A DNA stretch of 7,084 nt. Origin: Firmicutes bacterium UBA3936. Its GTDB lineage: Bacteria; Bacillota; Dethiobacteria; Dethiobacterales; Dethiobacteraceae. Below the pieces are notes generated by a model that worked only from the letters and a program-made list of their open reading frames with translations, did not search any database and was not told the origin of the DNA. Both the position numbers and the translations under genes were made by a program. Positions 1-5,261 of this stretch are shown here, one piece after another. Each line of letters starts with the position of its first letter. Positions within the stretch are counted from its first letter, which is position 1. The stretch spans positions 1-7,084 of the forward strand of contig DGEC01000126.1 in the NCBI GenBank assembly GCA_002385745.1. Reading direction: 5' to 3'.

Positions 1-1
1 C

Positions 2-76
2 CTAAAGTGTCTTGACACTATCTTCATGCAGGGCTACCTGGACATTTGCCCAAAGGAAGGCTATACTATTATTTAG
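2..76 (+). other. Open frame running in from the left edge; possible gene tail
   Basis: A frame open from base 2 encodes 24 residues and stops at the TAG at 74-76. Its end reads GYLDICPKEGYTII, which loosely resembles the wing of GntR-type winged-helix regulators (a GYL..P..GY pattern). An open frame of this length is expected by chance about a third of the time, and the candidate promoter at 39-67 lies inside it. It may be the tail of an upstream gene, a remnant, or nothing. The hairpin at 136-159 would then be a plausible terminator for it. Confidence 0.15.
39..67 (+). promoter_or_regulatory. Candidate sigma-A promoter
   Basis: TGGACA at 39-44 and TATACT at 62-67 are separated by 17 bases, and each is one base from the vegetative consensus. 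Transcription would begin near 74, giving a leader of about 265 nt before the transporter gene. It is the best promoter match found upstream of that gene, but no expression evidence exists and AT-rich Firmicute DNA yields chance matches. Confidence 0.35.
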
Positions 77-90
77 GTTTGTTTTGGAAC

Positions 91-167
91 AGACGGAAAT
101 TAAATACCGGCAGCAGGGCATTGGTTCCTTAGATCATAGACGGTGTAGCCGTCTATTTTGCTGGCGG
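91..167 (+). promoter_or_regulatory. Candidate structured leader RNA with alternative pairing
   Basis: A perfect 8-bp hairpin pairs 136-143 (ATAGACGG) with 149-156 (CCGTCTAT) around a 5-nt loop and is followed by TTTG. An outer helix pairs 107-115 with 159-167, with one G-G mismatch, and encloses it. The hexamer AGACGG also occurs at 91-96, so CCGTCT (149-154) could pair with either copy. Mutually exclusive helices of this kind are typical of attenuators, but the U-run is short and no known riboswitch class is recognised. The hairpin could instead be a simple weak terminator for a gene to the left. Apart from this, the stretch 168-324 holds only three tandem TGAAA copies (272-286). Confidence 0.3.
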
Positions 168-324
168 ATAAAACTGTTGAGCATTTGCTAAACAGAATTG
201 TCTTCCAAGTAAAGCAATGTACGCGGCGTGAAAAAAATATTAGACAAGGCAGGATACAGAAAAACATTGGTTGAAATGAAATGAAATAATAAGAAGTCAA
301 GTTAAATCATACTAAATATGAAAT

Positions 325-330
325 GAAGGA
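325..330 (+). promoter_or_regulatory. Ribosome binding site of the MFS gene
   Basis: GAAGGA lies 8 nt before the ATG at 339. It directly abuts, and partly overlaps, the in-frame ATG at 330, which therefore cannot be the real start. Confidence 0.7.
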
Positions 331-338
331 TGCTTAAA

Positions 339-1577
339 ATGATAGAGAAGAAGTCTAAAATATGGAACAGAATGTTCACATGCGCGTTTATAGCCAATTT
401 TTTATTATGCATTTCGCAGTTTATTGTCAACCCGCTGGTGGCAACCTATGCTGATTATTTAGGCGCAGGCGATGTGATGACCGGAGTTGTTTCCGGACTT
501 TATTTCGGGATTGCCTTTGCCGCAAGGCCGGTAGCAGGTCCCATTATTACTAAGATGAATAAAAAGAAAATAATGCTTTTTGCCTATACTTTAGGATTTT
601 TGGTCAATATTGGCTATGCCGCAGCCAGGGATATACCGCTCTTTATTGTTTCCAGGGTACTGCACGGGCTGCAGTTTGCCTTTATCGGCTCGCTTAACCT
701 GACGCTGGCTTCCGATAGTTTGCCCCCGGAAAAAATGGGTTCGGGGCTTGGTCTTTTTGGTGCCGGCGGGGCGACGGCGACAGCCATAGCCCCGTCTATC
801 GGAATGGCACTGCGTGCCTGGGGTGAAACTAATTTCGGCAGCCTGGGAGCCGGCTATACCGTGGTATTTCTGGCGGCTGCCGCCTGCATGCTTGTTTCCT
901 TAGTCCCATGTTTTTTAATGCCTTATAAGCACAGGTCGGAAAAAGAACTGGCGCAGCTTGGAGCCTGGTATAAAAATATATTTGCCCGTGAAGCTTTGAT
1001 GCCGGCCGTTGTTTTATTTTTCTTATCCATGGCACAGATAATTTACACCATCTACATGGAACCGTTTGCCATAGCCGAAAGCATACCGAATATCGGACTT
1101 TTCTTTACTGTTTATGCCTTTGTACTGCTGGGCACCCGGCCTCTCAGCGGCAGGCTGATTGACAGGTTCGGCATACCAAGGGTGCTTATTCCCGGTACGA
1201 TTATTTTTGCCCTTTCCTTTGTTGTAGTCGGCCTGGGCAACTCGCTTGGCGCTGTCCTCATAGGAGCGGCTCTGGCCGCCTTGGGCTTCGGTTCGGCACA
1301 ACCGGCCGTACAGGTCATGGGTATTCAGTCGGTAAGTCCGCTCCGGCGGGGAGTGGCAAGCAATACTAATTATTTTGGAATTGATCTGGGGTTTTTTATC
1401 GGCCCCACGATCGCGGGTGCCGTATATGCGAAAACAAACAGCTATTCAACAATGTTTTTACTCTTCATAATTCCGGTATTTCTTGGCCTTGTCGTTTTTG
1501 CAGCCGGGCTAAAACCGTTTTACAAGAGAGTGGAGGCAAAGCGTGTTGCCGAAGCGGAAGAGGCTGGTACCGCTTAA
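339..1577 (+). CDS. Major facilitator superfamily (MFS) transporter
   Basis: This encodes a 412-residue inner-membrane secondary transporter, the usual length for a 12-helix MFS protein. The sequence is almost continuous hydrophobic stretches split by a basic central loop (about residues 195-218). Both halves carry the loop 2-3 signature: RPVAGPIITKMNKKK at about 63-77 and RPLSGRLIDRFGIPRVL at about 267-283, reflecting the family's two-fold repeat. SRVLHGL at about 105-111 is the helix 4 motif. The resemblance is to drug/metabolite exporter-like families, but nothing visible fixes the substrate or the direction of transport. The start at 339 is chosen over the ATG at 330 because only 339 is properly spaced from GAAGGA. 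The gene is monocistronic: it is preceded by a gene-poor leader and closed by a strong terminator, so it is not co-transcribed with the cupin gene. Confidence 0.93.
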   Translation: MIEKKSKIWNRMFTCAFIANFLLCISQFIVNPLVATYADYLGAGDVMTGVVSGLYFGIAFAARPVAGPIITKMNKKKIMLFAYTLGFLVNIGYAAARDIPLFIVSRVLHGLQFAFIGSLNLTLASDSLPPEKMGSGLGLFGAGGATATAIAPSIGMALRAWGETNFGSLGAGYTVVFLAAAACMLVSLVPCFLMPYKHRSEKELAQLGAWYKNIFAREALMPAVVLFFLSMAQIIYTIYMEPFAIAESIPNIGLFFTVYAFVLLGTRPLSGRLIDRFGIPRVLIPGTIIFALSFVVVGLGNSLGAVLIGAALAALGFGSAQPAVQVMGIQSVSPLRRGVASNTNYFGIDLGFFIGPTIAGAVYAKTNSYSTMFLLFIIPVFLGLVVFAAGLKPFYKRVEAKRVAEAEEAGTA

Positions 1578-1592
1578 TAATCTGTTATCCCG

Positions 1593-1627
1593 GGGCACAA
1601 CACAAAAAAGTGTTGTGCCCTCTTTTT
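1593..1627 (+). terminator. Intrinsic terminator after the MFS gene
   Basis: A perfect 11-bp stem (1593-1603 with 1610-1620), GGGCACAACAC against GTGTTGTGCCC, has a six-A loop and is followed by TCTTTTT. It lies 15 bases after the MFS stop codon. There is no T-run on the other strand, so it works only rightward. Confidence 0.95.
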
Positions 1628-1645
1628 AAACAGGCATGTATATCT

Positions 1646-1704
1646 TTGGCTGCCAAGTATGATATTTTAACTAGCAAGTAATGCTAAGAAGAATTGTGCT
1701 TAGC
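1646..1704 (+). promoter_or_regulatory. Two dyads upstream of the cupin gene, possible operators
   Basis: TTGGCTGCCAA (1646-1656) is a perfect 5-1-5 palindrome lying just before TATGAT (1658-1663), a possible -10 box without a good -35 partner. A second dyad, GCTAAG (1683-1688) with CTTAGC (1699-1704), has a 10-nt gap. Either could bind a repressor or form a hairpin. The evidence is symmetry and position only. Confidence 0.25.
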
Positions 1705-1745
1705 CTGCAAAAATCGACAATAGAAAAGCAGGACGGAAGAAAAAA

Positions 1746-1772
1746 ATGAAGAAGAAGATGAACAACATATAA
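1746..1772 (+). other. 8-codon upstream ORF in the cupin leader
   Basis: ATG at 1746 opens a frame for MKKKMNNI ending at TAA 1770-1772, 17 nt before the cupin start. A weak GGAAGA (1735-1740) precedes it. The purine-rich sequence makes chance very possible. It may be a leader peptide, but nothing more supports that. Confidence 0.12.
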
Positions 1773-1789
1773 AGAAAGAGGGTAAGAGC

Positions 1790-2692
1790 ATGGCAAAAAA
1801 ATACGAAAAATATGTGAAGCGGCTAAACTTTAGGGAAAATATGGGGGGAACACCCGCCCGCTACAAAGTTTACATGGAAGCGGCCGACCTGAACGGCATT
1901 GAAGTTAATTTTGTTATCGGTGTATACGAAATTATGGGCTTATGGGCGCCAAAACGCGGCTACAAAGATAAAGTCGACAGGGAATTTGATCCTAAACCCT
2001 GTGCCCATGCTCATAATTTTCCCGAAATTCTTATGTTTTTCGGCTACGGTGAAGACGGCTTAAGCAACCTGGGAGCAGTACTAAATCTTGCGCTAGGCAA
2101 GGAATGGGAAGAACAGATTGTCAGCGAACCTTCCCTTGTGGTACTGCCGCCTGAGCTGCCGCACTGTCCCTTGTACACGGAAGAGCTCAAACGCCCCTTT
2201 GCCCACATGCACATTGCCTTGAGTACGGACCACGGTCTGAAGGGTGCTACAACACTGGTGGACCGGGAAGGCAGCAGCAGTGGAGGCAAGTATTCCCGGC
2301 TTGTAAAAAAATTACGGCAGGGAGAAAAACCGGCCGGCGCGGTAGAGGGAACAACCTTTACGGGGAAAGACCTGGAAGGCATTCCACTCACAGTAACCAT
2401 GGGATTATATGACCGGGAAGGAAGCTGGTACACCGGCAGGGGAGCGCAGGTCAGCCCCTATGACAAGTTGCTGCTCTTTTTCGGCAATAACGCCGAGAAT
2501 CCCAACGATCTGGGTGCGGAGTTAAGAGTGAGACTGGGAAGCGAGGGGGAGGCGTATCTTTTCCAGGAAGCATCCGTCATTATTGTCCCGGAGGGGCTGC
2601 CCCATATGCCGGTTGATTGCCTGAAGCTTAACAGGCCATATTATGCAGTGCAGATAGAATTTTCTCCCCGGCCGGATAATCAATGGCTTTAA
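1790..2692 (+). CDS. Two-module cupin-like protein of unknown function
   Basis: This encodes a 300-residue soluble protein with no signal peptide or membrane segment. It is an internal duplication: residues about 4-146 align with about 167-292 (KYEKYVKRL / KYSRLVKKL; DLNGIEVNFVIGVYE / DLEGIPLTVTMGLYD; EILMFFG / KLLLFFG; LPHCP / LPHMP; KRPFAHMHIALS / NRPYYAVQIEFS). Module 1 has the cupin motif-1 ligand pattern HxHxxxE (H73, H75, E79) plus H125, and a further H139/H141 pair. In module 2 these become Q220, S222 and K226; H272 remains, within PEGLPH, a standard motif-2 shape (PxGxxH). Module 1 could therefore bind a metal while module 2 probably does not. Cupins may be dioxygenases, isomerases, or sensing or storage proteins, and nothing here decides between them. 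GAGGG at 1778-1782, 7 nt upstream, supports the start. The neighbouring transporter is a separate transcript. Confidence 0.8.
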   Translation: MAKKYEKYVKRLNFRENMGGTPARYKVYMEAADLNGIEVNFVIGVYEIMGLWAPKRGYKDKVDREFDPKPCAHAHNFPEILMFFGYGEDGLSNLGAVLNLALGKEWEEQIVSEPSLVVLPPELPHCPLYTEELKRPFAHMHIALSTDHGLKGATTLVDREGSSSGGKYSRLVKKLRQGEKPAGAVEGTTFTGKDLEGIPLTVTMGLYDREGSWYTGRGAQVSPYDKLLLFFGNNAENPNDLGAELRVRLGSEGEAYLFQEASVIIVPEGLPHMPVDCLKLNRPYYAVQIEFSPRPDNQWL

Positions 2693-2728
2693 AAAGGGCA
2701 GTTCAAGGGAAGAATAGTATCCAGTCAC

Positions 2729-2762
2729 AAAAAGAGCCCTTCGGGCGGGGAGTCCCGAAGGG
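2729..2762 (-). terminator. Intrinsic terminator facing left
   Basis: A 9-bp GC-rich stem pairs 2737-2745 (CCCTTCGGG) with 2754-2762 (CCCGAAGGG) around an 8-nt loop. On + it is followed by TGGGAGAGG, with no T-run. On - it is followed by CTCTTTTT, made from AAAAAGAG at 2729-2736. It is therefore a terminator for leftward transcripts. The nearest leftward gene to its right is ylbJ, over a kilobase away. It could also be a short dispersed palindrome. Confidence 0.65.
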
Positions 2763-2778
2763 TGGGAGAGGAGAAACC

Positions 2779-2821
2779 GGAGGAAGAGCTTATGGGGAAT
2801 ATGTTGTACCCTTATTATTAA
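2779..2821 (+). CDS. 9-codon micro-ORF with a near-perfect ribosome binding site
   Basis: GGAGGA (2779-2784) lies 7 nt before ATG 2792, which opens a frame for MGNMLYPYY ending with TAA at 2819-2821. The binding site and spacing are as good as those of any gene in the window. The peptide belongs to no family I recognise. It may be a translated leader for rsmD, a micro-protein, or a chance ORF in purine-rich sequence (2763-2789). The stop is 61 nt before the rsmD start. Confidence 0.3.
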
Positions 2822-2822
2822 C

Positions 2823-2828
2823 AGGAGG
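2823..2828 (+). promoter_or_regulatory. Orphan Shine-Dalgarno sequence
   Basis: AGGAGG lies just after the micro-ORF but has no ATG, GTG or TTG at a workable distance. At 8 nt there is only ATA (2837), whose frame runs 13 codons to TGA 2876-2878, next to the rsmD ribosome binding site. Whether it is used is unknown. Confidence 0.3.
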
Positions 2829-2871
2829 AATAGAAAATATTCAGCAAACATTCAGGTAATGTTTACCAGGC

Positions 2872-2878
2872 GGGGTGA
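2872..2878 (+). promoter_or_regulatory. Ribosome binding site of rsmD
   Basis: GGGGTGA lies 4 nt before the ATG at 2883. The upstream in-frame ATG at 2859 has no comparable site and would add MFTRRGES before the family's usual MRVIAG beginning, so 2883 is preferred. Confidence 0.65.
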
Positions 2879-2882
2879 AAGC

Positions 2883-3455
2883 ATGCGGGTTATTGCCGGT
2901 TCTGCCAGGGGAAAAAAAATAAAAACTATAAAGGGTGATAAAACCCGCCCGACCGCTGACCGGGTTAAGGAATCTCTCTTTAATATTCTGAGAGCAAGGG
3001 TGGAGGGGGCTGATTTTTTAGATGTTTTTGCCGGCAGCGGCAGCGTGGGAATTGAAGCGTTAAGCCGCGGAGCAAAGAAGGTTGTATTTATTGAAAAAAA
3101 CGGGCAGTGTGTTAAAATTATTAAGGATAATTTGCTGTCCTGCCAATTCCGGCAAAAAACCGAGATATGGCAGAAGGATGCCCTGACTGCTTTAGACCTG
3201 CTTGCCCGGGCGGGTAGTGCCTTTGACCTGGTATTTTTAGATCCTCCCTACCACGATATCGTATTGAAAGGGGCGCTGGAAAAGATTGCAGCAGGCAGGC
3301 TGCTTGCAGCAGGCGGACTGGTTATTGTGGAACACCACAGGCTTGACAGGGACTGGATTGACGATGCTTTATGGCAATTAATCCGGGAAAAAGAATACGG
3401 GGATACTGTGCTGTCTTTTCTTATTCCCCGGGAAAAAGCTAAGGAGGTAAAATGA
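2883..3455 (+). CDS. rsmD: 16S rRNA (guanine(966)-N(2))-methyltransferase RsmD
   Basis: It transfers a methyl group from S-adenosylmethionine to N2 of G966 (E. coli numbering) in 16S rRNA during assembly of the small ribosomal subunit in the cytoplasm. The 190-residue product starts MRVIAGSARGKK, as family members do. TRPTADRVKESLFN (about 21-34) is a family signature, LDVFAGSGSVGIEA (about 46-59) is the SAM-binding glycine loop, and DPPY (120-123) is the catalytic N-methyltransferase motif. Length is normal and no key residue is missing. It is first in a two-gene operon, overlapping coaD by 4 nt (ATGA), which implies translational coupling. The B. subtilis counterpart is ylbH, also next to coaD. 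An in-frame ATG at 2859 is a less likely start. Confidence 0.95.
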   Translation: MRVIAGSARGKKIKTIKGDKTRPTADRVKESLFNILRARVEGADFLDVFAGSGSVGIEALSRGAKKVVFIEKNGQCVKIIKDNLLSCQFRQKTEIWQKDALTALDLLARAGSAFDLVFLDPPYHDIVLKGALEKIAAGRLLAAGGLVIVEHHRLDRDWIDDALWQLIREKEYGDTVLSFLIPREKAKEVK

Positions 3456-3949
3456 ATACTGCAATTTATCCGGGTAGTTTTGACCCCCCGACAAACGGCC
3501 ACCGGGATATTATAGAACGCGCGAGCCGTATATTTGACAAAGTAATAGTCTGTATAATGGAAAATACAAAAAAGAAGCCCCTGTTTTCCATGGAGGAGCG
3601 CTTGAAAATGCTGCAATCTCTCGCCCGCAAATATTCAAATGTAGAAGTAGATTATTACCGGGGCTTGCTGGTTGACTATGCACGGCTGAAGAATGCGGCA
3701 ATTGTTGTCAAGGGGCTGCGCGGCATGGGTGATTTTGAATACGAATTGCAAATGGCGCTGGTAAACCACCAGCTTGCCCCGGATGTGGAGACCATGTTTT
3801 TAATGACCAGTTATCGCTATTCATATTTATCCAGCAGCATTGTCAAGGAGATAGCTTATTTAGGAGGGGATATTAAAGATTTGGTTCCGCCGGAAGTCCA
3901 CAGCGTGATTTGTGAAAAAATCGCCCGGCTGAAAGAAGACGGCAATTAA
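3452..3949 (+). CDS. coaD: Phosphopantetheine adenylyltransferase
   Basis: It catalyses the fourth step of coenzyme A synthesis: 4'-phosphopantetheine plus ATP gives dephospho-CoA plus pyrophosphate, in the cytoplasm. The 165-residue product has the nucleotidyltransferase fold signatures. YPGSFDPPTNGH (6-17) carries the TxxH-type ATP motif (T14, H17). K41/K42 sits in the loop after the second strand, VVKGLRGMGDFEYE (85-98) carries the substrate-contacting arginine region, and SSSIVKE (127-133) is the second ATP motif. All are intact. AAGGAGGT at 3441-3448 gives strong initiation even though the start overlaps the rsmD stop. Its TAA (3947-3949) overlaps the ylbJ stop on the other strand, and no rightward terminator is apparent just after it. 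Confidence 0.98.
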   Translation: MNTAIYPGSFDPPTNGHRDIIERASRIFDKVIVCIMENTKKKPLFSMEERLKMLQSLARKYSNVEVDYYRGLLVDYARLKNAAIVVKGLRGMGDFEYELQMALVNHQLAPDVETMFLMTSYRYSYLSSSIVKEIAYLGGDIKDLVPPEVHSVICEKIARLKEDGN

Positions 3950-5175
3950 CCTCGGAAAACAACCAGTTTTAGATTTCTGATCACATTGATGACAACTCCC
4001 AAAAGCAGAAGTGCTGCAGTTATTATTAAAAATAACCGGCTCATCAGTGCCGCCTTCATGAAGAAGTTTAAGCCTTTTGCCGGCTGAAGGGGGGCAAAAA
4101 CGGGCGTAACCGACACGGTAAGGGCTCCAAGAGGCCCCATAAGCAGCCAGGAGAAGAAAGCTGCCAGAACTGCGTGCGCACAGCGGGCAAGAATAAAAGG
4201 CTTTATTTTCATGTCCGTATCACTGATGATACTGGCAACCTGGGCATGAACGGAAAGCCCGCTCCAACCGATTATGGCGCCGGTAACAATAACTGCCTGC
4301 AACAATGGCACAACTCCGGCGGCTTCCCCCGCCAGTTCACAGCCCAGATCAATTTCGAAAAAACCGCTGATTAAAGCCGGCAGCAGTCGCCTGTCCAGTC
4401 CCAGGGGCCTGAGAAATTTAAAGGCTATGTTGCCTAAAAAGTCTGTTGCGCCGACAATGGTTAACATGCGTATTATTACGGAAAACAGGATAATAAAACC
4501 GCCTATTAGAAGCATGCTGTTAACGGCGCTGCGAATGGCATCTCCCATTAACTGTCCTATGGGGCGGCCGTCTTTGCGGCGGGCCAGGTAAAGGGCATTC
4601 AACCCCCGGCTGATGATGTTTCCCTGAATGCCGGTATCACCTATGACTGACCGGTCTTTGCCGTAAAAACGCATTAAAAAGCCGGTTGCTATACTTGAAA
4701 GGTAATGAGCTGTCGCTATTATAAAAGCTATTTCAGGGCGGCCAAACATACCGACGGCCACAGCCCCGGCCATAAACAGCGGATCGGCTGTGTTGGTAAA
4801 AGACATTAATCTTTCTCCCTCTGCTTTGCTGCAGAGGCCTTCACGCCTAAGGCGGGCTGACAAAATGGAGCCGATGGGGAAGCCTGAGGCCAGGCCCATG
4901 GCCATGACAAAAGAGCCTGTGCCAGGAACATTGAAGACCGGGCGCATCAGCGGTTCCAGCAGGACACCGAGAAAATGAACCACGCCAAGTCCCATGAGTA
5001 TTTCAGAACCGATAAAGAACGGAAGCAGGGCGGGAAAAACAATGTTCCACCAGACATCTACTCCCTTCACGGCTGCAGAATAGGCTTCTTCAGGGAAAAA
5101 GATCATGGAAACAGTAAGGGTCACGGCGATGGCGGCAGGCAGATACACGGACAGGCGACTTTTTGTGAGATTCAT
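3946..5175 (-). CDS. ylbJ: Sporulation integral membrane protein YlbJ
   Basis: This encodes a 409-residue polytopic membrane protein of the nucleoside-recognition (Gate) superfamily. In B. subtilis ylbJ is a mother-cell sporulation gene affecting spore resistance; its transported molecule is not firmly known. Hydrophobic segments cover most of the protein from about residue 10. Family motifs seen are GLASGFPIGS (95-104), FTNTADPLFM (126-135), GFFEIDLG (271-278) and GWSGLSVHAQVASI (303-316). The frame stays open upstream to 5502, but that part lies antisense to ylbK and reads as low-complexity non-homologous residues. The start MNLTKSRL at 5175 has AGGAGG upstream (5188-5193) and matches family length. 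It is convergent with coaD (4-bp overlap) and divergent from ylbK. Its presence suggests a spore former. Confidence 0.93.
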   Translation of the reverse strand: MNLTKSRLSVYLPAAIAVTLTVSMIFFPEEAYSAAVKGVDVWWNIVFPALLPFFIGSEILMGLGVVHFLGVLLEPLMRPVFNVPGTGSFVMAMGLASGFPIGSILSARLRREGLCSKAEGERLMSFTNTADPLFMAGAVAVGMFGRPEIAFIIATAHYLSSIATGFLMRFYGKDRSVIGDTGIQGNIISRGLNALYLARRKDGRPIGQLMGDAIRSAVNSMLLIGGFIILFSVIIRMLTIVGATDFLGNIAFKFLRPLGLDRRLLPALISGFFEIDLGCELAGEAAGVVPLLQAVIVTGAIIGWSGLSVHAQVASIISDTDMKIKPFILARCAHAVLAAFFSWLLMGPLGALTVSVTPVFAPLQPAKGLNFFMKAALMSRLFLIITAALLLLGVVINVIRNLKLVVFRG

Positions 5176-5177
5176 GC

Positions 5178-5193
5178 CTACATAATTCCTCCT
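5178..5193 (-). promoter_or_regulatory. ylbJ ribosome binding site with an intervening AUG-UAG
   Basis: On the - strand AGGAGG (5193-5188) is followed after 4 nt by ATG TAG (5183-5178), a start codon immediately followed by stop. The real ATG follows at 5175, 12 nt from the binding site, which is slightly long. Ribosomes might initiate at the dead-end AUG and then reinitiate, or the element may be accidental. Confidence 0.4.
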
Positions 5194-5248
5194 GCGGCAT
5201 AATAAATTGGATAACAGTAATATATATAGCTTGTGCCGCGGGATTATA
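5194..5248 (-). promoter_or_regulatory. Divergent ylbJ/ylbK control region: -10 box and inverted repeat
   Basis: A perfect TATAAT lies on - at 5248-5243. No good TTGACA box is found 16-18 bp upstream of it, so an activator or another sigma factor may be needed. An inverted repeat pairs 5194-5202 with 5231-5239 (GCGGCATAA / TTGTGCCGC, eight matches and one T-G), flanking 28 AT-rich bases. It may be an operator shared by both genes or a hairpin just before the ylbJ ribosome binding site. No clear sigma-E promoter or rightward promoter could be picked out by eye. Confidence 0.3.
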
Positions 5249-5261
5249 CCGGACACAGGAT

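Noticed and set aside
272..286. Three tandem TGAAA copies as a phase-variation repeat
   Set aside because: Three units are too few, they are outside any coding frame, and no promoter spacing depends on them visibly.
100..300. 66-codon ORF on the - strand in the left gene-poor region
   Set aside because: There is no ribosome binding site, the composition is that of an AT-rich chance frame, and no family resemblance is seen.
330..338. ATG at 330 as start of the MFS gene
   Set aside because: The ribosome binding site GAAGGA touches this ATG, leaving no spacing, and is correctly placed for the ATG at 339.
2044..2433. 129-codon ORF antisense to the cupin gene
   Set aside because: It lies entirely inside a confidently coding frame, is serine/proline-rich as shadow frames are, and has no supporting start signal. 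Other antisense frames within the MFS, rsmD, coaD, ylbJ, ylbK and ylbL genes were rejected on the same grounds.
2737..2762. Hairpin as a rightward terminator for the cupin gene
   Set aside because: On + the stem is followed by TGGGAGAGG with no T-run; the T-run is on the - strand only.
2859..2882. ATG at 2859 as start of rsmD
   Set aside because: It has no good ribosome binding site, and family members begin at the MRVIAG that corresponds to 2883.
3956..3970. AAAAC/GTTTT hairpin just after coaD as a terminator
   Set aside because: A 5-bp A/T-rich stem with no GC-rich base and no real T-run after it is too weak, and it lies in ylbJ coding sequence.
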